Shown one piece after another: positions 15,526-24,077 of a stretch of 64,000 nucleotides of DNA. Every line of letters begins with the position of its first letter. The stretch's first letter is position 1. The notes below the pieces were generated by a model. It saw only the letters and a list, made by a program, of their open reading frames with translations, was not told where the DNA came from and ran no database searches. The DNA is from Natronolimnohabitans sp. A-GB9 (GTDB lineage Archaea; Halobacteriota; Halobacteria; Halobacteriales; Natrialbaceae), in NCBI RefSeq assembly GCF_030848565.1, contig NZ_JAVDDV010000017.1, positions 1 to 64,000 on the forward strand. Direction: 5' to 3'. A program made the translations under genes and the position numbers.

Positions 15526-17327
15526 GCGCGACCGACGACGGCGAGGACGAGGCGGTTCCGGGACGTGAAATCGCCTATCGGCTGTTCGCCGCCGAGTACG
15601 ACGACGCCTCACTGTCCTACGCCGAGAGTGACGAGGAGCGTGCGCCCAACTACGTCATCTCGCCGACCGGTGCGCGACTCAACCGGCTGTTCGTGGTCGG
15701 GACGCTCACCGAAGTTACGTCGGTCAACGACGAGATGGTCCGGGCTCGCGTGGTCGATCCGACAGGCGCGTTCGTCGTCTACGCCGGCCAGTACCAACCC
15801 GACGAACTGGCGACCCTGGAGGGACTCGAGCCGCCCGCGTTCGTCGCGGTCACGGGGAAAGCCCGGACGTTCCAGCCCGAGGACGCCGAGCAGGTCTACA
15901 CCTCTATTCGTCCGGAAAGCATCGCGACGGTCGACGCCGACACCCGCGACCGCTGGGTCGTCAGCGCGGCCGAACAGACCCTCGAGCGCGTCGGGACGTA
16001 CGCCGAAGCTGCCACGAGCGACGCAAGCGGCGAGGAACTGACCGATGCGCTTTGCGAGGCCGGCGTCGAATCCGGCCTCGCCGCCGGAGTGGCGCTCGCA
16101 CAGGACCACTACGGCACGACGCCGGCCTACCTCGAGGCTCTGCGTGACGTTGCCATCGAGGCGGTCGAGGTCGTCGCCGACGAGCGCGATCAGGTCAGCG
16201 GCCTCTCGCTTGCCCCCGACGCGTCCGCTCCCGACAGCGACGCGACGTTCGACTCACTGGCTGCCGTCACCGACGTCGATCTCGCCGGCCCCGAGTCGTC
16301 CGTCTCGGACGAACCTGACACACAGCCGGCACAGGCTGCCGTCTCGGGCGCCGGAGAACGCGAAAGGGAAGCGGCCGTAGACACCGGTACCGAGACCGAA
16401 TCACTCGAGACCGATTCGGCCACCGGTACGGCGACGGGAACGGATCGCGAGTCCGCCACTGCGGCCGACACCGAGGTCGCCGAGGCGACGCTTGAGACGG
16501 CCCCATCGGCTGAATCGACGTCCGAAGACGCCGGTTCGACCGTCGAAACCCAGTCCGATCCGGAGCCGGACGAACCGACGGCGACGTTCGACGAGTCCTC
16601 GGAGTCGTCCGACGTCTCCGAGGCCGAGCCGTCCGATTCCGTCGACGAGGAGCCGGACGATCTCGGCGACTTCGACGACACCGGTATGTACGAGATGGAC
16701 GACGAGGAGCGCGAGCAACTCGAGGCGGAGTTCGGCGCCGAGTTCACGACGGGGACGGAGGTCGAGGAGCCCGGCGGGGCTGACATCGACGTGCCCGAAC
16801 CCGACGAAACGCCTGCTGCCGACGACTTCGAGACCGAAAGCGAGGCGGCCGCCGACGCCGCGGCGACCGACGATCCCGCCGGCGCCGACGACACTGGCAC
16901 GGTCGACGCAGTCGACGACGATCTCGGTGCGCCGCCGGAGTCGGGTCTCGAGGCCGACACCGAGTTCGAACCGACCGACGCCGAGCCGGAAGCCACGCCC
17001 GACCTCGAAGCAGAACCGTCGAACGTCGAGGACGAGGAGGCCGGTGTCGACGAGAGTACCGAGGCTCCCGAGCCGGAATCGGACGAGGCCGCGGACTCGG
17101 AAGACGACGAAGGCGACGAACTCGCCGCTGACGTCGACCTCCAGTCCTGCGTTATCGAGACGATGGAGGCGCTAGACGACGGCAGCGGTGCCGACCGGAC
17201 GGAACTCGTCGAGACAGTCGCCGCCGACACCGGCGCGGACGAATCGGCGATCGAGGACGCGATCGAGGACGCGCTGATGGGCGGCCAGTGTTACGAACCC
17301 GACGACGAGACGCTGAAAGCGATCTAA
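15522..17327 (+). CDS. rpap1: RPA-associated protein (COG3390 family)
   Basis: The 601-residue partner of RPA1 has an N-terminal OB-fold domain (about residues 8-140: GREIAYRLFAAEYDDASLSY, ARVVDPTGAFVVYAGQYQPD), a helical segment to about 235, a long very acidic low-complexity linker (about 235-530, rich in E, D, S, T, A) and a short C-terminal helical domain (QSCVIETMEALDDGSGADRT) resembling the wHTH-like end of RPA proteins. Known family members co-purify with RPA and act in DNA repair. It overlaps rpa1 by four bases, so expression is coupled. The acidic linker is longer than needed for halophily alone and may hold partners. Confidence 0.88.
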   Translation: MSATDDGEDEAVPGREIAYRLFAAEYDDASLSYAESDEERAPNYVISPTGARLNRLFVVGTLTEVTSVNDEMVRARVVDPTGAFVVYAGQYQPDELATLEGLEPPAFVAVTGKARTFQPEDAEQVYTSIRPESIATVDADTRDRWVVSAAEQTLERVGTYAEAATSDASGEELTDALCEAGVESGLAAGVALAQDHYGTTPAYLEALRDVAIEAVEVVADERDQVSGLSLAPDASAPDSDATFDSLAAVTDVDLAGPESSVSDEPDTQPAQAAVSGAGEREREAAVDTGTETESLETDSATGTATGTDRESATAADTEVAEATLETAPSAESTSEDAGSTVETQSDPEPDEPTATFDESSESSDVSEAEPSDSVDEEPDDLGDFDDTGMYEMDDEEREQLEAEFGAEFTTGTEVEEPGGADIDVPEPDETPAADDFETESEAAADAAATDDPAGADDTGTVDAVDDDLGAPPESGLEADTEFEPTDAEPEATPDLEAEPSNVEDEEAGVDESTEAPEPESDEAADSEDDEGDELAADVDLQSCVIETMEALDDGSGADRTELVETVAADTGADESAIEDAIEDALMGGQCYEPDDETLKAI

Positions 17328-17339
17328 CGCGGTCGACCG

Positions 17340-18188
17340 ATGTCGCCCGTGTCCCGTCGTGTGTCCCCCGCTCGCGTCGAACCGGTTCCCGGCGAGCCGG
17401 CCGCGACCGCCACGTTCGGTGCCGAACGTGCGCTGCTCGTCGCCGACTACCACGCCGGCTACGAGGCCGGACTGCGGTACGAACGCGGCGTCGACGTCCC
17501 TAGCCAGGCCCCCGACCGCCGGGAGCGACTGCTCGCACTGCTCGAGCGAACCGATCCCGACCGCCTCGTCGTGCTGGGCGATCTGATGCACTCGATCGGT
17601 GACCCCGGCGGCGCCGAACGCGGCGAACTCGAGGTCCTGTTCGACGCGATTCCGCGATCGCTCGAGATAACAGTCGTGAAGGGTAACCACGACGGCGGGA
17701 TCGAGTCCTGGCTCACGCCCGACGACGAGCGCGAGGCCGCGGCCCTCGAGTTCGATCCGGACACGGTGACCGTGGCTCCTGGACGGGGTGTCGCCCTCGG
17801 CGACGGCGCCGTCGGCGTCTGTCACGGCCACACCTGGCCCGCGCCGGCAGTTCTCGAGTGCGACGTCGTCTGTCTGGGCCACGAACATCCCTGTGTCCGC
17901 CTCGAGGACGAGATCGGCGGCAGCCGCGTCGAACGAGCGTGGCTCCGCGGCCGGCTCGATCCGGCGCCGTTTCTCGAGCGACCCGAGTACGAAGACGTGT
18001 CGTGGCTCGAGAGCGGCGGCGAATCACCGCGAGTCGTCGTCGTGCCCGCGTTCAACGACCTCGTCGGCGGGACGTGGGTGAACGTTCCGGAGCAGTCGTT
18101 TCTGGCGCCGTTTCTGCCCGGAGGACTGGTCGACGCTGAGGCGTATCTGCTGGACGGAACGCGACTCGGGCCATACGAGTCGGTGTAG
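17340..18188 (+). CDS. rpe: Calcineurin-like metallophosphoesterase of the rpa1 operon
   Basis: This 282-residue phosphoesterase shows all metal-binding blocks: ADYHAGYE (D-x-H), VVLGDLMHSIG (GD), VVKGNHDGG (GNHD), VCHGHTWP and VCLGHEHP. Family members hydrolyse phosphodiester or phosphomonoester bonds with two divalent metals. It lies 12 bases after rpap1, the third gene of the haloarchaeal RPA1 operon, which suggests processing of DNA ends or nucleotides in repair; the substrate is unknown. The start ATG 17340 follows directly on the operon; no competing start is better placed. Confidence 0.9.
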   Translation: MSPVSRRVSPARVEPVPGEPAATATFGAERALLVADYHAGYEAGLRYERGVDVPSQAPDRRERLLALLERTDPDRLVVLGDLMHSIGDPGGAERGELEVLFDAIPRSLEITVVKGNHDGGIESWLTPDDEREAAALEFDPDTVTVAPGRGVALGDGAVGVCHGHTWPAPAVLECDVVCLGHEHPCVRLEDEIGGSRVERAWLRGRLDPAPFLERPEYEDVSWLESGGESPRVVVVPAFNDLVGGTWVNVPEQSFLAPFLPGGLVDAEAYLLDGTRLGPYESV

Positions 18189-18272
18189 CGGTGATTCTTC
18201 GGCCATCTGCACGCGCCAGCCGCAAGCGTATGTAGGCCGAACCGCCATCCCTCACTCGAGTCAAGGGGTCGT

Positions 18273-18575
18273 ATGCCGATGGAAACGTACCACTTCGAGG
18301 TACGAGAGACGGAAACGGAGGGAATCGACGCCGACGTCTACGGTTCCGACGACGTTATCGAGGCATCGACTCGCGTCTCCTACACGGATTACGATCTCGA
18401 GCCGCCCGAATCACGGGACGAACAGCCGTCTCATACGGCGGAAGTTACCGCCGACGTGACGACGCTGTCCTTGCAGTACGAACGCGACGACGGTGGCTTC
18501 GAGTTTCGCTTGCTCGGTGATCGCGACGAACTGACGCGTGTTCGGGTCGACGACGAGGAGTGGGATCTCCAGTAA
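18273..18575 (+). CDS. Conserved haloarchaeal hypothetical protein, 100 aa
   Basis: An acidic soluble protein, about residues 1-100, alternating charged and beta-strand-like segments (METYHFEVRETETEGIDADV; TADVTTLSLQYERDDGGFEF). No catalytic motif is seen. An ATG at 18279 gives a slightly shorter form. It is 84 bases after rpe and converges with the membrane protein at 18605. I do not recognise a named family; codon use is typical of real genes here. Confidence 0.65.
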   Translation: MPMETYHFEVRETETEGIDADVYGSDDVIEASTRVSYTDYDLEPPESRDEQPSHTAEVTADVTTLSLQYERDDGGFEFRLLGDRDELTRVRVDDEEWDLQ

Positions 18576-18588
18576 CGGTGTGCCAATA

Positions 18589-18607
18589 GTGCCGTCCGCC
18601 AGTATCA
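18589..18607. repeat. Single repeat B end between convergent genes
   Basis: On the minus strand this reads TGATACTGGCGGACGGCA, one end of repeat B without the rest. Its TGA is the stop codon of the gene at 18605-18952. Confidence 0.55.
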
Positions 18608-18952
18608 ATCTTGAGAGTCGCCGAATCGCCGCGCCGCGACGCGACTGAGTCGCTCGAGCAGCGGGCTTCGCTCGGCATCGAGCCAGCGGTGCAAAAGCGC
18701 CTGAACGAGGCTCGGGAGCGCTGTGGCCAGAACCAACACACCAACGGCCGACGGGACGTCGCCACCGACCAGTAGCCACGCGATGGTTCCGACGCCGACG
18801 AGACAGAGAGCCGCCCCGCTGCCGGCGAAGGCTAGCCAGTATCGTGGTGCGCGAGCCCGTTGTTCGTCGGTATACGATACTGCCTCGTATACGACGAAGA
18901 CGCCACCGAAGGCGGCTACAAGTGCGATGATACCGTAAAAAACGCGTAGCAT
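18605..18952 (-). CDS. Small membrane protein, three predicted helices
   Basis: The 115-residue protein has hydrophobic segments at about 3-25 (VFYGIIALVAAFGGVFVVYE), 38-62 (YWLAFAGSGAALCLVGVGTI) and 67-90 (VPSAVGVLVLATALPSLVQA), followed by a cationic cytoplasmic tail. No family motif is recognised. The stop TGA is supplied by a repeat B end. It converges with the gene ending at 18575. Confidence 0.65.
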   Translation of the reverse strand: MLRVFYGIIALVAAFGGVFVVYEAVSYTDEQRARAPRYWLAFAGSGAALCLVGVGTIAWLLVGGDVPSAVGVLVLATALPSLVQALLHRWLDAERSPLLERLSRVAARRFGDSQD

Positions 18953-19041
18953 GGGGGATTGTCTCTCACGATATCAGTTAGGTATTGCGACGGGAACGGA
19001 TCGAACGAGACACCCAAATCCGAACAACTACCGTCGACGAC

Positions 19042-19365
19042 TCACTCGCGTTTGACCGTCTTCGACTCGATCCGATCCCCGTCGCGCCACTGGTAGTAGG
19101 TGTAGGTCGTGCCGGCGATCTCTTTGATCGTGACACTCGCCCGCTCTGGAACGCCGGGGGGATACTCGCGGTCGCTTTCGTCCGTCTCGTCTCCGTCATC
19201 TTGCTCGCCGTTTGTCGCTACCTTCCATGCTGCGAGCGTTTTGAGATACTCTCCGGCGGCTCGGAGCTGGTCGACGTCCCGCTCTTCGAGGGTCGAAAGC
19301 GCCGCTCGAGCGTCGTCGTCCAGCTCGGTCGGTGGTGTCGGCCGATCGCGATCGGTCGTCGTCAT
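19042..19365 (-). CDS. Conserved hypothetical protein with DUF6788-like C-terminus
   Basis: The 107-residue protein has an N-terminal helical part (ELDDDARAALSTLEERDVDQ), an acidic linker and a C-terminal beta segment RASVTIKEIAGTTYTYYQWR-DGDRIESKTV. The last part resembles the short DUF6788-like domain that also occurs in mobile-element-associated proteins (from memory). The ATG at 19365 (MTTTDRDRP) is preferred over the GTG at 19380. Function unknown. Confidence 0.6.
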   Translation of the reverse strand: MTTTDRDRPTPPTELDDDARAALSTLEERDVDQLRAAGEYLKTLAAWKVATNGEQDDGDETDESDREYPPGVPERASVTIKEIAGTTYTYYQWRDGDRIESKTVKRE

Positions 19366-19514
19366 CGAGTCGAGAGTCACGACACGGAGCCAAAATGCCT
19401 GCCGGTCTCGAGACGGAGACGACCGGTCTTGGGAGACTGTATTGCTGTCCAGGCGAAATCACGACCTCTCCGAGATCTCGCCGATATTGGCGAACAAAAG
19501 ACTGTACGAGCGCC

Positions 19515-19612
19515 ACATCGTATAATGTATACTAACTATAACGAAGGATTATACTAATTCCCTCATATGGATATATACTCAATATACGTACAGATTTATA
19601 TACGAAAACGGT
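19515..19612 (+). promoter_or_regulatory. AT-rich promoter region of the small wHTH gene
   Basis: About 95 bases are far more AT-rich than the surroundings and hold repeated TATACTAA, TATATAC and TTATATACG blocks upstream of the ATG at 19630. The closest TATA-like element, GATTTATATACG, is about 30 bases before the ATG. Several overlapping TATA-like boxes suggest a strong or tightly regulated promoter. Confidence 0.45.
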
Positions 19613-19629
19613 GGACGGTCGTGGTGACA

Positions 19630-19869
19630 ATGAGTTCACAGGAGTATCGACTCAGTTCCGACGTCGAACCGGTTCCAGACGAACTCGAGTCCGCCCAGGC
19701 CAAACTCGTCTACCTCTGTCTCGAGGCCACGGGTGGTGCGACGGTCGACGACTTGGGTGAGTTCCTGGCGATGGAGAAGCTCTCGGTCCTGACGCTGTTG
19801 CAGACGCTCTCGAATGCCGGCTTGATCGAGCAGCGCGGCGAGGAGTACGTCGTCACGAGAGTTCGATAG
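19630..19869 (+). CDS. Small winged-helix DNA-binding protein
   Basis: This 79-residue protein is essentially one winged helix: helix 1 ELESAQAKLVYLCLEA, helix-turn-helix GGATVDDLGEFLAMEKLSVL, wing GLIEQRGEEYVVT. ATG 19630 removes 21 residues that would be encoded by the AT-rich promoter. It converges with glnA, with repeat B3 between them. It may be a local regulator; a link with nitrogen metabolism is only positional. Confidence 0.75.
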   Translation: MSSQEYRLSSDVEPVPDELESAQAKLVYLCLEATGGATVDDLGEFLAMEKLSVLTLLQTLSNAGLIEQRGEEYVVTRVR

Positions 19870-19949
19870 TACTCGGTTGGCTGCACTGAGACGGATCGCC
19901 GTCACTGTTTGCCACTTCGATCGCAGAACACTCGCGGTTGTGCCGAAGC

Positions 19950-20033
19950 TGATACTGCCGGACAGCACTATCGTGAGCAGTCGCCGCTTCCGTCCGGCGA
20001 CCCCGCTGCAGTGACTGCTGTCCGACAGTCTGA
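19950..20033. repeat. Dispersed palindromic repeat B, copy B3 (short form)
   Basis: Ends TGATACTGCCGGACAGCA and TGACTGCTGTCCGACAGTCTGA around a 45-base interior with TTCCGTCCGGCGA. It sits between convergent genes (stops at 19869 and 20131). Confidence 0.7.
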
Positions 20034-20130
20034 CGGACGGTTGGCCACTATCGCGCTCGACCAGCAACTGCTATTGGCTCTCGATATCGGTAAACGAAAA
20101 ACCGATCAGCGTCTCAGCCGGGAGCCGTCC

Positions 20131-21486
20131 TCAGAACGTCTCGAGGTAGCGGTCGAGTTCCCACTGGGAGACGTCGACGAGGTACTCCTCGAACTCCTGA
20201 GTCTTGGCTTCGACGAACTTGGGAGCGACGTGTTCGCCGAGTGCGCTGTAGATGGCTTCGTCTTCCTCGAGGGCCTCGACGGCTTCGCCGAGGTTCGACG
20301 GCAGCGTGTCGATACCGTACGCCTCGCGTTTCTGTTCGTCGAACTCGTAGATGTTCTCGCGGATCGGATCCGGACAGTCCAGATCCTGTTCGATGCCGTC
20401 GAGACCAGCGTGGATCATGACGGCGAAGGCGAGGTATGGGTTACACGAGGGGTCCGGCGAGCGCAACTCGACGCGTGAGGCCGCGGGGACGCGAGCCGCG
20501 GGTTTGCGGACCAGCGCCGAGCGGTTGCGGTCCGACCAGGCGACGTAGACGGGCGCCTCGTAGCCGGGCACCAGGCGCTTGTAGCTGTTGACCGTCGGGT
20601 TCGCGACGGCCGTGATCGCCGGTGCGTGCTCGAGAATGCCGGCGAGGTAGGAGTGGGCGGTATCGCTGAGGTTGAACTCGTCGTCCTCGTCGTGGAAGGC
20701 GTTCTCGCCGTCCTCGGTCATCAGCGACATGTGCGTGTGCATCCCCGAGCCGTTGATCTTCGGGATCGGCTTGGGCATGAACGTCGCGTGAAGGTCGTGT
20801 TCGGCGGCGATGGCGCGGACGACCGTCCGGAAGGTCGCGACGTTGTCAGCCGTCGACAGCGCATCGTCGTACTCGAAGTTGATCTCGTACTGGCCGCGGG
20901 CGACCTCGTGGTGGCTGGCTTCGATCTCGAAGCCCATGTCCTCGAGCCCGTAGATGATGTCACGGCGGACGTCCGAGGCGAGGTCCTTCGGCGCGACGTC
21001 GAAGTAGCCGCCGTGGTCGGCGGTCTCGGTCGTCGCGCGACCGTCCTCGTCTTCCTCGAACATGAAGAACTCGGGCTCGGGCGCGAAGTTGACCTCGTAC
21101 CCCATCTCCTCGGCGCGCTCGATCGCCTGCCTGAGCACGTATCGTGGGTCTCCCTCGAACGGCTCGCCCGTGGAGGTGTCGTAGACGTCACAGATCATCC
21201 GGGCCGCGGCGCTGTCTTCCTTCTGGCGCCATGGGAGGACCGCGAACGTCTCCGGGTCCGGAACCAGACGCATGTCCGACTCCTGGATCCGGACGAAGCC
21301 CTCGATCGAGGAGCCATCGAAGTAGATCCCTTCGGTGAAGGCCTTCTCGGCCTGGCGGGCCGGAACGGAGACGTTCTTCACCGTTCCGAGGATGTCGGTA
21401 AACTGCAAGCGCAGGAAGTCGACGTCCTGCTCTTCGATCTCGTCCAACACGGCCTGTTCCGCGGAGGTCAGTTTTCCGCTTGTCAT
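20131..21486 (-). CDS. glnA: Glutamine synthetase, type I
   Basis: GlnA joins ammonia to glutamate with ATP and is the main entry of nitrogen. The 451-residue protein has the N-terminal beta-grasp ([40 protein letters not shown]), the catalytic domain with metal-binding [38 protein letters not shown], the ATP-site [34 protein letters not shown] and [19 protein letters not shown]. Length is that of the shorter GSI-alpha class; the bacterial adenylylation-site tyrosine motif is not seen. No PII gene is next to it. Confidence 0.97.
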   Translation of the reverse strand: MTSGKLTSAEQAVLDEIEEQDVDFLRLQFTDILGTVKNVSVPARQAEKAFTEGIYFDGSSIEGFVRIQESDMRLVPDPETFAVLPWRQKEDSAAARMICDVYDTSTGEPFEGDPRYVLRQAIERAEEMGYEVNFAPEPEFFMFEEDEDGRATTETADHGGYFDVAPKDLASDVRRDIIYGLEDMGFEIEASHHEVARGQYEINFEYDDALSTADNVATFRTVVRAIAAEHDLHATFMPKPIPKINGSGMHTHMSLMTEDGENAFHDEDDEFNLSDTAHSYLAGILEHAPAITAVANPTVNSYKRLVPGYEAPVYVAWSDRNRSALVRKPAARVPAASRVELRSPDPSCNPYLAFAVMIHAGLDGIEQDLDCPDPIRENIYEFDEQKREAYGIDTLPSNLGEAVEALEEDEAIYSALGEHVAPKFVEAKTQEFEEYLVDVSQWELDRYLETF

Positions 21487-21789
21487 CTTTTGCTCGAGTA
21501 AGACATTGGATTCTACTACTAAAGCTCTACTGTTGTGGGCGAATATACCTATAGGGGCTCAGAATTGGCCATATGTGGTTTAATAAATCGAATATCATGG
21601 GTGTGAATGACAACGATAGAAAAACACCGGGAAAAACTGTATGGCTGTCTGGAATATATTCGAACCTCGACATGAGTCGTCCGGACCGACGGTGGTCGGC
21701 GTGACATTACTGGCGGTTTTCGAGCCCCTCGCTGTCGTCGGACGTCGCTGCTCACATCGGACTCACGGCATCGCGAGAGGCACTCGTCG
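21487..21789. other. glnA upstream region
   Basis: The 300 bases upstream of glnA include an AT-richer block (about 21500-21620) with ATATACCTATAGG and TTTAATAAATCGAATATC. These are likely promoter elements for glnA on the minus strand. No open frame here has recognisable content. Confidence 0.4.
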
Positions 21790-22026
21790 CTACGGTGTGG
21801 CCGATCGGGCCGTCGATCGATCGTCGCCAGTTCCGTCGCGGTCGGCGTTTTCGCGACGCGGCCGTCTCGTGAGCGTCGTCTCACAGTCGGGACAGACGTA
21901 CTCGATGTGACGATCACGGGTTCGTAGGACCCAGTCGCCGTCGATCGGGCTCGAGTGGTCACACTCCCAGCAGAACAGGGTCGATTTCCGTCGCGATGTG
22001 TGTCCATCGAGAGTCGGTACAGTCAT
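21790..22026 (-). CDS. Small zinc-ribbon protein, 78 aa
   Basis: A single two-CxxC zinc ribbon (STLFCWECDHSSPIDGDWVL, then EYVCPDCETTL) occupies residues 15-53, followed by a basic and acidic tail. This compact fold is common in haloarchaeal small proteins and may bind nucleic acid or protein. The ATG at 22026 is used because the longer frame crosses repeat A sequence. Function unknown. Confidence 0.75.
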   Translation of the reverse strand: MTVPTLDGHTSRRKSTLFCWECDHSSPIDGDWVLRTRDRHIEYVCPDCETTLTRRPRRENADRDGTGDDRSTARSATP

Positions 22027-22288
22027 CGGACCGTCGTATGTGGATGGAACATAAAGCCCCCCTCGACGGTTCGTTTCAGCCGATCGATTATACGGATGGT
22101 TTCGGTCGAAACAGTGAGATACCGATCGACGAAAACCGGTCACACCGTCGGCTAGTGGCGCATCGACCGTCGATTCGACGGCGTATCGGCTGAGAGGTGT
22201 TCGCTCCCCGTTCTCGATCGCTTCAGGTGAATTCATTCCAGTGGATCGACGCCGAGTTCGTTCATCGCGGTCGATCCGACCCCTCTCT

Positions 22289-22350
22289 GGTGATCGGCGG
22301 GACAGCGGCACAGCAGTCCGTATGAGGGGTGGGTACAGCAATCCGTATCA
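22289..22350. repeat. Partial repeat A with two successive right ends (A4)
   Basis: GGTGATCGGCGGGACAGCGG and ACAGCAGTCCGTATGA form the right half of repeat A; a second end GTACAGCAATCCGTATCA follows within 10 bases. The left half is missing. It ends 22 bases before the thioredoxin-like gene at 22373 and so may carry part of its promoter. Confidence 0.6.
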
Positions 22351-22372
22351 GCGTACAGCCACTACGTATCGT

Positions 22373-22720
22373 ATGGAAGACACAGCCAAACCGACACGAC
22401 TCACAGACAGTGATGAACTCGAGACGTTCCTCGAACGACACGAGGTCGCTCTCGTCGAGTTCTACACCAACGGCTGCTCGAAGTGTCAGGCGATGGAACC
22501 GGTGTTGGGAAACGTCGCCCGGGCGACTGACGTGCCGGTCGGCCTGCTCAACCCCGGTGACGATATCGGGCTCGTCGAACGGTTCGATATCAGTTCGGTC
22601 CCGACACTGCTCCTGTTTGCCGACGGCGAGGTGATCGATCGCCGTGCCGAGGGGTTCGTCAGTGCCGACGACGTCACCGAGATGCTCGAGACACACGTCC
22701 CGAACGCCGTCGACGGATAA
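22373..22720 (+). CDS. Thioredoxin family protein with CSKC active site
   Basis: The 115-residue protein keeps the thioredoxin fold (ALVEFYTNGCSKCQAMEPVL, cis-proline loop FDISSVPTLLLFADGEVIDR) but the active site is CSKC instead of CGPC. Replacing Gly-Pro by Ser-Lys should make the disulfide more oxidising and change partner choice, so it may not be reduced by TrxB. It lacks the trxA promoter motif. It converges with the small wHTH gene at 22754. Confidence 0.88.
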   Translation: MEDTAKPTRLTDSDELETFLERHEVALVEFYTNGCSKCQAMEPVLGNVARATDVPVGLLNPGDDIGLVERFDISSVPTLLLFADGEVIDRRAEGFVSADDVTEMLETHVPNAVDG

Positions 22721-22753
22721 CGGTGACGCCCTCGTGGGCTAGACGGTTCCAAC

Positions 22754-23053
22754 TTAGAGGTCTTCGAAGGCGGTTTTCTCGAGTTCGTCGGGGTCGACCT
22801 CGCCCTCGAGGTATCGCTCGCCGGTTTCAGTGATGTCGTACATTCCGATGGCTAGCCGCTCGAGTAGCCCGTGTTTTGCGAGCGCCCGACACCGGTTGGC
22901 CGCGTCCGGGCCGCGACAGATCCCCGCGTCGTCGATGTGGGACGGCTCGAAGACGTCCGGATCTTGCATCAATTCGAGGATCTCGTCGTCGACGGGCTCC
23001 ATCCAGCTGTCGTCCGGTTCGTCGTCGCGTTCGTCCGGATTCGTATCGGTCAT
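22754..23053 (-). CDS. Winged-helix protein of the PhiH1-repressor-like type
   Basis: The 99-residue protein has an acidic N-terminus and a winged helix (VDDEILELMQDPDVFEPSHI, NRCRALAKHGLLERLAIGMY, DITETGERYLEGEVD). The pattern is that of the halophage PhiH1 repressor-like regulators common in haloarchaeal chromosomes. The target is unknown. Repeat B4 lies 74 bases before its start. Confidence 0.75.
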   Translation of the reverse strand: MTDTNPDERDDEPDDSWMEPVDDEILELMQDPDVFEPSHIDDAGICRGPDAANRCRALAKHGLLERLAIGMYDITETGERYLEGEVDPDELEKTAFEDL

Positions 23054-23126
23054 AGTTTGCTCGTTTCGTTCGGAACGGTCGTCCGATAGATACCGCGCAC
23101 GCTACAAGATACTGTTGTCTCCTACC

Positions 23127-23239
23127 TGATACTGTCGGACAGCAGTCAGTGAGCCGTCGGTCGCGAACGCGCGGCCATCACCGTCGGGACGGCCGCAGTC
23201 GCGCGACCGATCGTCGAATCGTGCTGTCCAACAGTATGA
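23127..23239. repeat. Dispersed palindromic repeat B, copy B4
   Basis: Ends TGATACTGTCGGACAGCAG and GTGCTGTCCAACAGTATGA. The interior GGTCGCGAACGCGCGGCC...GGACGGCCGCAGTCGCGCGACC is itself a long dyad. Length is 113 bases, as in B5. Confidence 0.78.
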
Positions 23240-23312
23240 ACGGATCGTCTCCGACGGTGGCGGCCACGAACTCGCGTTCGACCCGGTATCGACGTCTCCG
23301 ATACTGTTACGA

Positions 23313-23690
23313 TCAGGACTGCTCGGGGGCGGCGTAGTCGACGTGGACGTTCGGTGCGGTCGCCGGCGAGACGCCCGTGATCTGCCGATCGACGAACGTG
23401 ATGTCCGTGAGTTCGCCGGTAAACGCAAAGCGGATCGTGTCGCTTTCGATCGTTCCTTCGACCGTCGACCCCGATACGACGGTCGAGGTGGCGGAACGCT
23501 CCGCCTCGAGGACGTCGATTTCGCCGTCGACGGTGATCTCGAAACTCGAGGGCGTCTCGTGTCCGATGATCGTCACCACGTTTGCCGGTTCGGCAGTGCC
23601 GTCCCGTCGCGTCCGTGTCGCTGTGATCGTCGCCGTCGCTGTACGTCCCTCGTCCGGTTCCGCGTCGTGGTCCGTCGCTTCGTATTCCAT
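23313..23690 (-). CDS. Conserved hypothetical beta-rich protein, 125 aa
   Basis: A soluble acidic protein of alternating beta strands (VVTIIGHETPSSFEITVDGE, TFVDRQITGVSPATAPNVHV). No signal peptide or catalytic motif is visible. The ATG at 23690 (MEYEATDHDAE) is better placed than the upstream ATG at 23732, which leads through AT-rich promoter sequence. No family recognised. Confidence 0.6.
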   Translation of the reverse strand: MEYEATDHDAEPDEGRTATATITATRTRRDGTAEPANVVTIIGHETPSSFEITVDGEIDVLEAERSATSTVVSGSTVEGTIESDTIRFAFTGELTDITFVDRQITGVSPATAPNVHVDYAAPEQS

Positions 23691-23873
23691 ATACTGAGAT
23701 GAAGTCCAGTATGCAAACGTAAACCTTCTCACTCAACTAATGGTTGAATTCGGTGAAATATACGATCTCGTGCCGATCAGAACGGATTTTTGGTGTTAGG
23801 AGTCGTTACTCGATTGTGACCGATCGCGAAACACTTATCAGTGAATCGCAATAACTGCCAGTATCCGAGTTCT

Positions 23874-24077
23874 ATGAGTCTCTCTCGCCTGTTGTCCGGC
23901 CTCTTCGCTGGATCGGAACCCGACACCGACTCGCCGGCGGCGACAGCAGACGATGGCGAGAACGATCACGTGACGGTCATCTACGAGTGTCGCAACTGCG
24001 GGACGACTGTCTCGGCCGATACGACCCGGTGTCCGGCCTGTGAGGGCGAGGATATCGTTCGCTACTCGATCGATTGA
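23874..24077 (+). CDS. Small zinc-ribbon protein, 67 aa (paralog of 42500-42664)
   Basis: The C-terminal half is a zinc ribbon (VIYECRNCGTTVSADTTRCP-ACEGEDIVRYSID) with two CxxC pairs. The N-terminus is MSLSRLLSGLFAG. The protein at 42500 has the same plan and the same ECR-CGTTVS core. ATG 23874 fits the 3' ribbon and the upstream promoter. It overlaps the convergent glycosyltransferase gene by 16 bases. Confidence 0.75.
   Translation: MSLSRLLSGLFAGSEPDTDSPAATADDGENDHVTVIYECRNCGTTVSADTTRCPACEGEDIVRYSID

Noticed and set aside
16190-17230. Ser-rich 346-codon frame antisense to rpap1
   Set aside because: The Ser/Val-rich composition simply mirrors the acidic linker codons of rpap1; no start signal or family motif.
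20626-21501. Long open frame antisense to glnA
   Set aside because: It is the complement of a highly conserved glutamine synthetase with high third-position GC; long antisense frames are expected in such DNA.
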